Shown here piece after piece: positions 27,283 to 36,767 of a stretch of DNA of 58,526 bases (position 1 is the stretch's first letter; every line of letters begins with the position of its first letter). The translations under genes were made by a program, and so were the position numbers. The notes under the pieces were generated by a model. The model was not told where the DNA came from. It was given only the letters and a program-made list of their open reading frames with translations, and ran no database searches. The DNA is from Opitutia bacterium (lineage in GTDB: Bacteria; Verrucomicrobiota; Verrucomicrobiia; Opitutales; Seribacteraceae): the NCBI GenBank assembly GCA_002716045.1, contig PAZC01000056.1, forward strand, positions 1 to 58,526, given 5' to 3'.

Positions 27283-28377
27283 TTATACCATGGATTCTGG
27301 CAGAAATCTGTCGATCAGTTCATCCATTGCATCGAAAAGCTCTGTCATGGTGGACTCTGTCTCATCACCCATATTGGATATGCGGAAGGTTTTTCCTTTA
27401 AGCTTTCCATATCCGCAGTTTATCGAGAATTGTTTTTCCGCTTGCAGTGCTTTGTTAAAGTTCACTACGTCCAAGTCCCTGCAATTTTCTATGCAACAAA
27501 GACTGATCGAGGCATAATGCTCATCAGGGAATAGACGAAAGCCATTTTGATCCATCCATTTGCGGATGCATCGGTTGTTTGCTCGGTGTCGGGCATATCT
27601 TGCCTCGAGCCCTTCTTGGGCAATGTCCTCTAGTTTGGATTGCAATGCATGAATTAGTGGAATGACCGGAGTACTTGGCGTCATGCCTTTTTCATGGTTC
27701 TTGAGGAACTCCAGAAAATCAAAATAATAACCACGATCCCGAACCGCCTCCGCTCGCTTCATCGCTTTTTCGGAAACCGAGAACAACGCTAGCCCAGGAG
27801 GCAAGGCGAGGGCTTTTTGGGTGCCTGTCAGCATGACGTCTATACCCAGTTCGTCCATGGGGATGGGTAATGCCGAGAAAGAACTTACGGTGTCGACGAC
27901 AGAAGTTACTTCGGGGAATTCGCGGACAACCTCCATGATGGCAGCCAATGGATTCATTACGCCCGTCGAGGTTTCGTTGTGTACAATCGTTATGGTATCG
28001 TAGGCACCGCTTTGCAATTCATTGCGCACGGAATCGGGGTCGACGGGTTGCCCCCATTCAAAGCGCAAGCCTGTGGCTTCTTTGCCACAACGCTTGGAGA
28101 CATCGAGCCACTTGTCGGAGAAGGCACCGCACATGCAGTTCAGGACACGTTTGGTGGTCAGGTTACGAATGGCGCCTTCCATCACTCCCCAGGCACTGCT
28201 TGTACTAAGGAATACAGGGCGTTGCGTGCCGAAGATCTCTTGCAGGCCAGGTTGGATCGCCTGATAAAGTTCCACGAAGTCCCCACTGCGGTGACCCATG
28301 ACCGGCGTGCTGAGAGCTTGGTAGGATTTCTTTGAAATGTCGACGGGCCCGGGCCCAAATAGCTTGTACGAAATCAT
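27283..28377 (-). CDS. Class V PLP aminotransferase (alanine-glyoxylate/serine type, 364 aa)
   Basis: This is a fold-type I PLP enzyme of aminotransferase class V. The N-terminus YKLFGPGPVDISKKSYQAL and the HRSGDF motif match alanine-glyoxylate, serine-glyoxylate and 2-aminoethylphosphonate aminotransferases. The PLP-binding lysine is Lys188 in MLTGTQKALALPPGLAL, preceded by SVVDTVSSFSALPI, whose aspartate contacts the pyridine nitrogen. HNETSTGVMNPL is the conserved cofactor-contact segment. Sequence alone does not settle the amino donor; serine-pyruvate or alanine-glyoxylate exchange is the best guess, and a phosphoserine-type role is also possible. It starts 40 bp after panD on the same strand. 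Confidence 0.9.
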   Translation of the reverse strand: MISYKLFGPGPVDISKKSYQALSTPVMGHRSGDFVELYQAIQPGLQEIFGTQRPVFLSTSSAWGVMEGAIRNLTTKRVLNCMCGAFSDKWLDVSKRCGKEATGLRFEWGQPVDPDSVRNELQSGAYDTITIVHNETSTGVMNPLAAIMEVVREFPEVTSVVDTVSSFSALPIPMDELGIDVMLTGTQKALALPPGLALFSVSEKAMKRAEAVRDRGYYFDFLEFLKNHEKGMTPSTPVIPLIHALQSKLEDIAQEGLEARYARHRANNRCIRKWMDQNGFRLFPDEHYASISLCCIENCRDLDVVNFNKALQAEKQFSINCGYGKLKGKTFRISNMGDETESTMTELFDAMDELIDRFLPESMV

Positions 28378-28417
28378 GTTGGAAGGAACTTTTCTATAAG
28401 GCTCTTATTGGGTGGCT

Positions 28418-28780
28418 TCAGTCAGTCATGGGCCGGACGATTTCATTTCCATTCTCCAGAACAACGACCTTGGGCACCCAAGATTCGGCTTCCTTCGCAT
28501 CCATGGTCACAAAGGCAATTATTATGATGTGATCGCCCACAGCCCCCTTATGGGCGGCTGCGCCATTGATTTCTATGTCACGGCCGCCCGGTTTTCCCTC
28601 GATTACGTATGTTTCAAAACGTTCGCCGTTGTCGAGGTTGCCAACTAGAATCTTTTCATGCGGAAGCAGGCCAGCCTCTTTCATGAGGTCGGAATCTATT
28701 GTTAGGCTACCAGAATAATCTCTGTGCACCCCCGTCACCTGAGCTCGGTGAATTTTCGACTTTAGCATAGTTAGCTGCAT
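28418..28780 (-). CDS. panD: Aspartate 1-decarboxylase
   Basis: This pyruvoyl enzyme makes beta-alanine from aspartate for pantothenate and CoA. The zymogen self-cleaves at Gly24-Ser25 in [15 protein letters not shown], and numbering from the ATG at 28778-28780 reproduces the Gly24-Ser25 positions of the E. coli protein, which supports that start. [15 protein letters not shown], the [19 protein letters not shown] block and a full length of 120 residues are typical. It is divergent to lpxK across 155 bp. A standalone coaC gene at 38601 contributes another CoA-pathway step in the window. Confidence 0.97.
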   Translation of the reverse strand: MQLTMLKSKIHRAQVTGVHRDYSGSLTIDSDLMKEAGLLPHEKILVGNLDNGERFETYVIEGKPGGRDIEINGAAAHKGAVGDHIIIIAFVTMDAKEAESWVPKVVVLENGNEIVRPMTD

Positions 28781-28935
28781 GCCCGTGCGTCTTTATGAAG
28801 CGAAAACAGCAAAGCCCGAAAACCCTATTGGTCAACGATTCTTTCAGTTTTCACCTTTTTATCTTTCCACGAAGCCCGATTCAATGCATAGGTCGGGGAG
28901 AGTGTTTCTTTAGTTTCGAAAGGCTCCTACAAGCA

Positions 28936-30171
28936 ATGCGAACTGGATTTTTGCGAAGGCTGGGCCGCAGTGTCACCAAACGTTCCGAACGCTTCGAGCA
29001 ATTCGTGGTGGACGTCATCTACGATCGGGAGCTTTCAGGACGTGGTCGTGTCTTGGCCGGGTTCCTCTGGATGCTGTCTCATGTTTTTGCCAGCTTGGTG
29101 CGCCTGCGGATGTATCTTTACCGTAACCGGATTCTTCGGGATCAACCACTGGGTTGCCTTGTCGTTGTGGTCGGGAATTTGACAGTTGGAGGCACTGGCA
29201 AGACCCCCGTGGTCGAACGATTGGCTCGAGCATTGACTGCAGAGGGGCGCAAGGTTGCTATCTTGAGTCGTGGCTACAAGAGTCGAAAAGAGCCGTTGCA
29301 TCGTCGTGCTTGGCGGTGGTTGACGCACGTGGAGGCTCCTGACCCCAAGGTTGTCAGTGATGGAGAGGGTGTCCTTCTGGATTCAAACGAGGCAGGAGAT
29401 GAGCCATATATGCTCGCCCGCAATCTGCCTGGCGTGATGGTGTTGGTCGACAAGGATCGCGTCAAGGCGGGCGCTTATGCCATTCGAAGTAAGTTTGGGG
29501 CCGATACCTTGGTTCTTGACGATGGATTTCAATATCTTCGGCTCAAAGGTGCCCTCAATTTGTTGCTGATTGATCAAACCAATCCTTTTGGAAACGAATG
29601 TCTTTTGCCCCGAGGAATTCTCAGGGAACCCATTCGTAATATTTCTCGAGCCTCTTATGTTTTTCTGACCAAGTCTGATAAACCACCGGATCTAGATCTG
29701 GTAGACCTAATCAAGCGGCATAACTCCGAGGCCAAGTTGATCCGCTGCACCCACAAGCCCTGCTTCTTCATGGAGGTAAATGGAGACGAAAAGCGGGAGC
29801 TTGATTATTTCAAAGGTCTTCCTACCGCAGTTTTCTGCGGCATCGCTATGCCGGGAGGATTCGAGCGTTTCATTGCCGATCAGGGCGCGGACGTTCGCTA
29901 TCGGCGAAGGTTTTTGGATCATCACCGCTATACCATCGGTGAACTAAAGCGTCTCATCGATCGGGCCAATGCCAATGGAGCCGAGATGATCGTAACCACC
30001 GAAAAAGATGCGGTTCGCATACCGAAGAGCTTCAAGCCATCCCTGCCGCTGTTCTATATGCGCATGGAGATTGAGATACTCGAGGGCTTTGATGATTTCG
30101 AGTCGGCTGTTCAGCGGATTTGTCTTCGGCCACAGGAGAATTTCCTTGGTGCAGAGTCAGAGGCGGTCTAA
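28936..30171 (+). CDS. lpxK: Tetraacyldisaccharide 4'-kinase
   Basis: LpxK phosphorylates the 4' position of the lipid A disaccharide at the inner membrane, so its presence indicates an LPS-bearing Gram-negative envelope. The ATG at 28936 ([20 protein letters not shown]) is preferred; an in-frame ATG at 28795 adds 47 residues with no family resemblance and lies in the divergent promoter region. The membrane-associated helix [18 protein letters not shown] is followed by the P-loop [11 protein letters not shown] at residues 80-90 and the conserved [31 protein letters not shown] carries the catalytic aspartates. Length is 411 residues. It converges with hemL 44 bp downstream. Confidence 0.95.
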   Translation: MRTGFLRRLGRSVTKRSERFEQFVVDVIYDRELSGRGRVLAGFLWMLSHVFASLVRLRMYLYRNRILRDQPLGCLVVVVGNLTVGGTGKTPVVERLARALTAEGRKVAILSRGYKSRKEPLHRRAWRWLTHVEAPDPKVVSDGEGVLLDSNEAGDEPYMLARNLPGVMVLVDKDRVKAGAYAIRSKFGADTLVLDDGFQYLRLKGALNLLLIDQTNPFGNECLLPRGILREPIRNISRASYVFLTKSDKPPDLDLVDLIKRHNSEAKLIRCTHKPCFFMEVNGDEKRELDYFKGLPTAVFCGIAMPGGFERFIADQGADVRYRRRFLDHHRYTIGELKRLIDRANANGAEMIVTTEKDAVRIPKSFKPSLPLFYMRMEIEILEGFDDFESAVQRICLRPQENFLGAESEAV

Positions 30172-30215
30172 GCCTTGCTCGAGCTGAAAACTTGCCTTTT
30201 CCGAAGAGGGAGAAG

Positions 30216-31493
30216 TCAAAGCGACCTGATGCCCTCGCCGAGAACTTCCAGCGCTCGATTGATTTCCTCGTCTCCATGCGCAGCGGAGAGGAAACAGGTC
30301 TCGAAAGGAGAGGGTGGAAGATAAATTCCATGCTCCAAGGCGTGACGGAAAAGGCTCTTGAAAAGGGCGGTCTCAGTGGCGATGGCCTGTTCGTAGTTAT
30401 TTATTGGGCTTTGCGAGAAGAATAGGCAAAGCATCGAACCAACTTGAGGAGTCTGCAATGGTATGCCGGCAGCAACAGCGACTTCGTTTAATCCACTTGC
30501 TAGTCGTCGTCCCATTTGGTCGAGCCGAGGGTATGGGTTTTCTTTCTCCAAGACATCTAGCGCTGCAATGCCTGCTGCCATTGCGAGAGGATTTCCGCTC
30601 AGAGTGCCTGCTTGATATACAGGTCCTTCGGGAGCAAGATGATTCATGACTTCGGCTTTACCACCAAATGCCCCGACAGGCAGGCCGCCGCCGATTATTT
30701 TGCCCATTGTGGTGATGTCCGGGGTTACCTCTTCGAGTTCCTGTACCCCTCCTGGAGCTACACGGAAACCGGTCATTACTTCGTCAAAGATTAGCAATGC
30801 ATCGTACTTGTCGCAGATTGTGCGGAGGGTCTTGAGATAGCCGGGATTCGGCAAGATGAGGCCGCAATTGGCGGGATATGGCTCGAGTATGATTCCAGCA
30901 ATATCTTCACCGGCTTCCTCGAAGCTGTTGTGAACGGCCTCTTCGTCGTTATATGGTAAGACGATGGTTTCAAGAGCAAAGGCATCTGGAATGCCTGCGC
31001 TATCGGGATTTCCAAAAGTAAGGGCACCCGAACCAGCTTTAACTAAAAGGCTATCCACATGACCATGATAGCAGCCCGAGAACTTGATGATTTTGGAGCG
31101 TCCCGTATACCCTCGGGCAAGACGAACGGCGGACATGGTGGCTTCAGTGCCACTATTGCACATGCGAACTTTCTCCACCGAGGCCACGAGTCGAACGATA
31201 CGTTTCGCCATGTCCACTTCTCTTGCTCCGGGTGTCCCAAAGCTGGTTCCCTCAGACAAGGCAGTTGAAACTGCATTTCGTATCTCGGGGTGATCGTGCC
31301 CGAGAATGGCGGGACCCCAAGCGCAGACAAAGTCGATCAGTTCGGTATCATCGGCCGTTGTGAGATGGCAGCCACTTGCCCTTTTTGTGAAAAAGGGGGT
31401 TCCACCAACGGATCGAAAGGCGCGCACCGGAGAATTCACGCCACCTGGTATAAGTTTTCCTGCTTCTTCAAATAGCTTTTTTGAGGAATCCAT
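30216..31493 (-). CDS. hemL: Glutamate-1-semialdehyde 2,1-aminomutase
   Basis: This PLP enzyme converts glutamate-1-semialdehyde to 5-aminolevulinate in the C5 tetrapyrrole pathway, which supplies the haem needed by the c-type cytochromes encoded in this window. Landmarks are [36 protein letters not shown], the [19 protein letters not shown] block, and [17 protein letters not shown]. The PLP lysine is Lys265 in [18 protein letters not shown]. Full length, 425 residues. It follows nadE by 13 bp on the same strand, so the two are almost certainly co-transcribed. Confidence 0.98.
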   Translation of the reverse strand: MDSSKKLFEEAGKLIPGGVNSPVRAFRSVGGTPFFTKRASGCHLTTADDTELIDFVCAWGPAILGHDHPEIRNAVSTALSEGTSFGTPGAREVDMAKRIVRLVASVEKVRMCNSGTEATMSAVRLARGYTGRSKIIKFSGCYHGHVDSLLVKAGSGALTFGNPDSAGIPDAFALETIVLPYNDEEAVHNSFEEAGEDIAGIILEPYPANCGLILPNPGYLKTLRTICDKYDALLIFDEVMTGFRVAPGGVQELEEVTPDITTMGKIIGGGLPVGAFGGKAEVMNHLAPEGPVYQAGTLSGNPLAMAAGIAALDVLEKENPYPRLDQMGRRLASGLNEVAVAAGIPLQTPQVGSMLCLFFSQSPINNYEQAIATETALFKSLFRHALEHGIYLPPSPFETCFLSAAHGDEEINRALEVLGEGIRSL

Positions 31494-31506
31494 TAATGGA
31501 ATTTTC

Positions 31507-33135
31507 TTAACCGAGGTATTTTTGCACGATTGGCATTCTGCGACCTATTCCGAAGGCGAGAGGTGTTGTCTTGAGTCCGGGAGCCGCTTGTTTGCGCTTA
31601 TATTCATTACGATCGACTTTGCCTACTATATCAACGACGACTGAGTTGTCGAATCCTGCATCCACGATTTGATCGGTGGATTCACCTTTTTCGACGTAAC
31701 GTTCGAGGATGGCGTCAAGCACGTCATAGTCTGGCAGCGAATCGCTGTCTTTTTGATCAGGGCGCAATTCCGCAGAAGGTGGCTTGGTGAGGGTCGACTC
31801 GGGGATTATCTCTCGATCTTGGTTCAGGTGCAGCGCGAGGGCGAATACTTGCGTCTTGGGCAGGTCCGATATTACGGCGAGTCCTCCACACATGTCTCCA
31901 TAAAGCGTGCAATAACCAACGGCTAGCTCGCTCTTGTTTCCAGTGGTGAGAAGGAGGCTGCCAAGTTTGTTGGACACGGCCATCAGCAAGAGGGCCCTGG
32001 CCCGGGCTTGCAGGTTTTCTTCCGTCACGTCCATTGGGCGATCACCGAAGAGGGGCTTTAATTCAGTGGTTGCCGCGTCCACGATTCCCTGAATGGCCAG
32101 AGTACTGAATTGAATGCCTAGATTTTCCGCAAGGTCGGAAGCGTCATCCTTGCTGTGCTGGCTTGATATAGAGGAAGGGAGGCTGATTCCGATGATATTT
32201 TCGGCTCCTAGAGCTTCAGCTGCCAAGGCACAAGTCACTGCCGAGTCAATACCTCCGCTCAAACCAATCAATCCCTTGGTGAAACCACTTTTGTGAGCAT
32301 AGTCACGAAGGCCCAAAACGAGAGCTTTTCTCAGGTTGTCGAGCGATTCACTGTCGGTTTGACGAGCTGAAGTTTCCGTTTCCTCGGCCAAGTCAATTGC
32401 TCGAATGCTTTCGGTGAAGGCCGGCAGAGTGGCGAGAGTTCGGCCTTTCTCGTCCACCGCCATCGAGCCCCCGTCAAAGATCAGCTCGTCGTTGCCGCCC
32501 ACTACGTTGACGTAGAAGACCGGGCAATTGCAGAGCGGAGCGACTTTTGACAAGAGTTCTTGCCTTATGGCCTGCTTCCCTCGGTGCCATGGGCTGGCTG
32601 AAAGATTCAATACTAGATCGGGGCTGGCTTGGGCAATTTCTTTCAGCGGGTCTGTTTGGTAGAGGTTTCCTTCAACGTTCCAAATGTCTTCGCAAATAGT
32701 GACCGCCAGTTTCTTTCCCTTGTATTCGATGATCAGGGTGTCATCGCCTGGTTCGAAATAACGTGCCTCGTCGAAAACGTCATAGGTTGGCAGCAAGCGC
32801 TTGCGCGCGGTGTTTACTACTTTGCCTTCTTCGCACCAAGCCGCCGAGTTGAAGTAAGGTCGTCCGGAATCCTTTTTGGATTCCTCTGCAAAGCCAATGA
32901 GGGCGGGCGTGGGCCCCGTCTGTTCGGCGAAACGAGTCAGTCTTTCCGCCAAGTCTTTGCCAAAACGAGATTTTAGCAAAAGGTCTCGAGGCGGATAGCC
33001 ACACAGGAACAGTTCGGGGTAGACAATCAAGTCCACGCCTTGTCCCACCAGTTGTTCATAGGCGTCCACGGCAAGTGCCAGGTTGCCGTCGAGATCACCT
33101 ACTGTGGCGTTTAATTGGGCAGCGCCGATTCTCAT
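31507..33135 (-). CDS. nadE: NAD+ synthase, glutamine-hydrolysing
   Basis: This two-domain enzyme performs the last step of NAD synthesis. The N-terminal nitrilase-type amidase has the Glu-Lys-Cys triad visible as Glu41 ([16 protein letters not shown]), Lys112 ([14 protein letters not shown]) and Cys148 ([10 protein letters not shown]). The C-terminal synthetase has the PP-loop [20 protein letters not shown] and the segment [17 protein letters not shown]. Its 542 residues are the usual length for the bacterial short type. It diverges from maf across 50 bp and precedes hemL by 13 bp. Confidence 0.98.
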   Translation of the reverse strand: MRIGAAQLNATVGDLDGNLALAVDAYEQLVGQGVDLIVYPELFLCGYPPRDLLLKSRFGKDLAERLTRFAEQTGPTPALIGFAEESKKDSGRPYFNSAAWCEEGKVVNTARKRLLPTYDVFDEARYFEPGDDTLIIEYKGKKLAVTICEDIWNVEGNLYQTDPLKEIAQASPDLVLNLSASPWHRGKQAIRQELLSKVAPLCNCPVFYVNVVGGNDELIFDGGSMAVDEKGRTLATLPAFTESIRAIDLAEETETSARQTDSESLDNLRKALVLGLRDYAHKSGFTKGLIGLSGGIDSAVTCALAAEALGAENIIGISLPSSISSQHSKDDASDLAENLGIQFSTLAIQGIVDAATTELKPLFGDRPMDVTEENLQARARALLLMAVSNKLGSLLLTTGNKSELAVGYCTLYGDMCGGLAVISDLPKTQVFALALHLNQDREIIPESTLTKPPSAELRPDQKDSDSLPDYDVLDAILERYVEKGESTDQIVDAGFDNSVVVDIVGKVDRNEYKRKQAAPGLKTTPLAFGIGRRMPIVQKYLG

Positions 33136-33185
33136 CTCATTGCAAAATTCCCGAAATCATACATCAAAGGCATCAAGTAAACGAC

Positions 33186-33788
33186 ATGAGAGAACAAAAG
33201 GCGAACACAAAGGCAGGGGTGCCTTTTATTCTTGCTTCCGCCTCTTCCCGCAGAAGAGAGCTGCTGGCGGAATTACTAATTGAATACGAGGTGATTGTTT
33301 CCAACGTGGACGAACTTTCCTCGCATCCTGATGGACCGCCCTCATTGGCCATTGAGAATGCCAAGCTGAAGGCTCGTTCAGTTGCTAATCAACGTCCCGA
33401 GGCGTGGGTCCTGGGAGTAGATACAATCGTAACCATTGGAGGCGAAGTATTCGGCAAGCCTTCGGATTTGGCTGAGGCCAAAGCCATGTTGAGGATTCTC
33501 TCGGGAAAATCTCATCAAGTTATTAGCGGTCTTTGCCTGATCCATCTCGAAGATGGCTATGAGGAAACTCGTTTGGAAACCAGTGAAGTGACTTTTCGAG
33601 AGTTGGATGATGGCACAATTGCCGAATATTTCACCGAGGTTAACCCACTCGACAAGGCTGGAGGCTATGCCATACAAATTCGTGGTGAACTGATAGTGGA
33701 AAGATACGAGGGTTCCCGGTCCAACGTCATCGGCCTCCCTTTGAATTTGCTGCGAGAGTGGTTGCTCCCTCTTGGTTTAACCGATTAG
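33186..33788 (+). CDS. maf: Maf-like nucleotide pyrophosphatase
   Basis: Maf proteins hydrolyse non-canonical or ordinary (dTTP/UTP) nucleoside triphosphates and are linked to septum control. The ATG at 33186 is chosen; the reading frame is open upstream but that part overlaps nadE. The signature FILASASSRRRELLAEL is followed by VLGVDTIVTIGGEVFGKP and ILSGKSHQVISGLCLI, then DKAGGYAIQIRGELIVERYEG and the GLPLNLLREWL end. At 200 residues the protein is full length. Its TAG stop (33786-33788) overlaps by two bases the TAA of the convergent gene on the other strand. Confidence 0.94.
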   Translation: MREQKANTKAGVPFILASASSRRRELLAELLIEYEVIVSNVDELSSHPDGPPSLAIENAKLKARSVANQRPEAWVLGVDTIVTIGGEVFGKPSDLAEAKAMLRILSGKSHQVISGLCLIHLEDGYEETRLETSEVTFRELDDGTIAEYFTEVNPLDKAGGYAIQIRGELIVERYEGSRSNVIGLPLNLLREWLLPLGLTD

Positions 33789-36562
33789 TCGCCGGATACG
33801 GGAAGTTTTTTCCAGAGCTCTACCTTGGCTCGAAGCCCATCATTTTCGAACGTCAACCCGAAGGCAGCTTGCTGGAACTGTTTCAGCAGCAAGGCCGAGA
33901 TCTTGGGGCTTTCCGGTGCCCCGGGGTGACCGAAGATCGTTGATTCGAAAGTTTGAAATTCCTCGTTCCACTTGTATTGGCCTCCTCCGGGGCACATCAA
34001 TTCTACTTGCCATTTTTTTTTGTGATACGCTATGGCATTTTCGTGTCCTAGCTTATGCCATTCGTTGAGGATTGGGAGGTTGGCGTAGGAGCGGTTTCTG
34101 AACTCTTTGGTGAGTTGATCACGGGTTACTGCATCGACGAATGAAATGATTTTCTTGTTCGCAACGAGGGAGACACTTTTTCCGGGCCACTGCTTGAGGT
34201 CAGTGGGGACTTCCCCACTTCGTCTGCGCTTGCGATCATTTACTTGTCGATCGATTGCCTTCTTGAGCAAGGCTTCGTCGAGGGTTAAAGTTAAGAGTTT
34301 GGACGAAGGGGCATAGAATAAAGCGAAATCTCCTGCACCTTCCGCGGCCAGATCTTCCCTCACTGCGCCTGACGGAGCGATCTTTACGTAGCCTTGTCCG
34401 TTGTGCTTGTGATTGGTCCATTCCGTCATGTCGGGCGAGGTTTGCTCGATGAAGGCCCGCAACGCAGAAAGGAAGGCAGTCATCTTGAAGGGGTTCGTGA
34501 CCTCAAAGTTTAGAGCCAGCGGAGTTCGGCCGACATTATCCTCGACGAATTCCTGCACGGCATCCTGCCCATCCTCAGCAACTTTTGCGATATCCTGCCA
34601 GAAGGGTGATTCATCCGCGTAGACGGAAATCCATTCCCCCACCCAGGAAAATGCGTTTACACCGAGAGATGGAGCGAAGAGAGAAGCCATTCCGCTCGCT
34701 TGCTGCATGGGTTTTGATTTCATATCCAGGGCAATGATCCAGTGCAGGAGGGATTCGGGATGAGGATCACCCGCACCTGGCTTCAGGCGCGAGTTGCCAG
34801 TGACTTCAATCATGTCGTTATAGTCGGATCCATCTATCAAGGGCATGATGGTGACGTCTGCTGTCAGTTTGCCTTCGTCCATGTAGATTCGAGCTGCTAT
34901 TGGATCGAAGAAAGCGGACCAATTGCTTTGGTAGCGCTGACGAAAGACATCATAAGCCATTTGTTCGCGCTTACTGACCAAATCGAGATCGAGTTCGGAA
35001 ATGGGGGTAAGGAAGCGTAGGTTTCCGTATTTCGATGACTGTACTTGTTCCTTGTCAAAGGAGACTTCGCCAAGTTCAGGGAAGTTCTGGCTGTTTGTTT
35101 CGGTTTCTGCAATTTGTCTCGCCTGAAGTTCGGAAAGGGCGGAGGCGGCACGGGTTCTTCGAGACGCCGCGATGCGCCAACGCGGTCCGCACCAACGGCG
35201 GATGGCGGCGTCTGGTACCATGAGAAAAGCTTTCTCTTCAGAACTTCCGAGAAGATACCTTTGACGGAAGAATTTATATTCGTCGAGACTGGCCAGTGAT
35301 GGTTTCTCCTTATGGTGAGCTGCAGTCAGCTTCTTTAGTTGAGCCAGTGAATTGGTCACGACCACGACATCATCCCCCAAGGTGGCGGAATAAGAGCAGA
35401 CCGCCCGATCCTTGGATACGAGACCGATGTATTCGATATTCCCCGAAATCACTCCCTTGACTGGCTTTGCATGAGGATGTGATGCCGCCGTCTGTGCTCG
35501 GCGAAGGGCTAGGGCGGCGACCAGTCCATTCAGGTTTTTCGCCTTGTACATAATGGCCAAGTCGGTGCCGGTACGCAGAAATGGATCCGAGCTGGTGAAG
35601 GCCACGCTGTTGATCAATTGAGGGCCAAGGAGCCGGCTTAATTCGGTCGCGGGCATACAGAGCTGCAACTCATACTTCTCCTTGCTCTTGGCGCTCTCCG
35701 CTCTCGCCTCGAACATTCTCAGCAGCGGAGTGGCGCGCAAAGTTGCTTCGTCGAAAACCGTCATCATGTCGGAGAAAGTCCGAAAGAAGAGAGCATGCTG
35801 GTCTGCTGGAACGGAGTGGGCGAGGGGATCGAGGACTGTATCTTTGTCGTTAAGTAACAGATCCCACTCGAATTCATCTATGGTGATGCCTTGAATGGAA
35901 TTCACCTTCACCTCTGCTCCGCCTTCCTCGGGTAATCGCAATTCGCGGTCGAATTGCAGGTTTTCACTTAGGGCTCGACCTCCTGAGAAAAGATCCAAGG
36001 TGTCTTCCAGGCTTCCTTGATTGGGTCTATTCGGTTGCTGCGCGAGCTCGGGTGTTTCCTTGGCGGCTTGATGGCGAAACCAGGCGGAGCCGGGAATTCC
36101 CCTTGCCAGCAAATTTTCATAGTGATCTTTCCGCGACTTTTGGAAATCCTTCTTGTTGGGGGGGGTGCCTTTTTTCACTCGGAACGCAACTGGATGCAAG
36201 CCATCGCCTTCATTCTTTGGCAAATAAAGGGTTCCGGTCAGAGGGAGAGCTTGGGCTCGAATGGAGAGATGCGCTTCACTTGCCCGAAATCGGTTTCGCA
36301 AGCGACGGTTGTCGTTGTTTCCCCTTTCCATCGTGAGGTAGATTTCATCAGCTTGCGATGAGGCGGCATAGGGTAAAAGCTCCGGAATCCATCTTCCCCG
36401 TTGCCATTGGTGCGGTAGGTCGATGGTTCCTGTCGGAAGTTCCCCTGAGATGATTTCAATCTCGTCCAGAGACAAGTGTAGTAAAAGTTCCTTGGCAGAT
36501 GACAGACTTGCGGAAGTCAGCAAAGCGCAAAGGAAAAGGAGAGAACATCGGAGATTCTTCAT
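33785..36562 (-). CDS. Large exported protein of unknown function (925 aa)
   Basis: I do not recognise this family. The ATG at 36560-36562 gives a clean signal peptide, MKNLRCSLLFLCALLTSASLSSA. The mature protein has no cysteine-rich, haem or obvious catalytic motif. Parts of it, such as SVPADQHALFFRTFSDMMTVFDEAT and LGVNAFSWVGEWISVYADES, look like DUF3352-type exported proteins that open with a 'potential value of a molecule' style domain, but the match is weak. The middle (about 440-520) is Arg- and Ala-rich. Its start follows a 205-bp gap after leuA, in which I saw no gene. It converges with maf with overlapping stop codons. Confidence 0.75.
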   Translation of the reverse strand: MKNLRCSLLFLCALLTSASLSSAKELLLHLSLDEIEIISGELPTGTIDLPHQWQRGRWIPELLPYAASSQADEIYLTMERGNNDNRRLRNRFRASEAHLSIRAQALPLTGTLYLPKNEGDGLHPVAFRVKKGTPPNKKDFQKSRKDHYENLLARGIPGSAWFRHQAAKETPELAQQPNRPNQGSLEDTLDLFSGGRALSENLQFDRELRLPEEGGAEVKVNSIQGITIDEFEWDLLLNDKDTVLDPLAHSVPADQHALFFRTFSDMMTVFDEATLRATPLLRMFEARAESAKSKEKYELQLCMPATELSRLLGPQLINSVAFTSSDPFLRTGTDLAIMYKAKNLNGLVAALALRRAQTAASHPHAKPVKGVISGNIEYIGLVSKDRAVCSYSATLGDDVVVVTNSLAQLKKLTAAHHKEKPSLASLDEYKFFRQRYLLGSSEEKAFLMVPDAAIRRWCGPRWRIAASRRTRAASALSELQARQIAETETNSQNFPELGEVSFDKEQVQSSKYGNLRFLTPISELDLDLVSKREQMAYDVFRQRYQSNWSAFFDPIAARIYMDEGKLTADVTIMPLIDGSDYNDMIEVTGNSRLKPGAGDPHPESLLHWIIALDMKSKPMQQASGMASLFAPSLGVNAFSWVGEWISVYADESPFWQDIAKVAEDGQDAVQEFVEDNVGRTPLALNFEVTNPFKMTAFLSALRAFIEQTSPDMTEWTNHKHNGQGYVKIAPSGAVREDLAAEGAGDFALFYAPSSKLLTLTLDEALLKKAIDRQVNDRKRRRSGEVPTDLKQWPGKSVSLVANKKIISFVDAVTRDQLTKEFRNRSYANLPILNEWHKLGHENAIAYHKKKWQVELMCPGGGQYKWNEEFQTFESTIFGHPGAPESPKISALLLKQFQQAAFGLTFENDGLRAKVELWKKLPVSGD

Positions 36563-36767
36563 GAAAGTCGCTCTAGTATGAATGATTTTAGCGTAATGAT
36601 TCAGCATAATTGCAGGTCTCGTGCCAGAAGGAAAAAGAGTCAAAAATATATACATCATCCTGCATATCAGATATTAGCGCAATGAATGCACGAACTTTGC
36701 AGTGTTCATTTCCTTGAGGAGGTGTGCAAGGTTTGTCTGTATGCTGGCGCGAAACGTCGCTTCTTGG

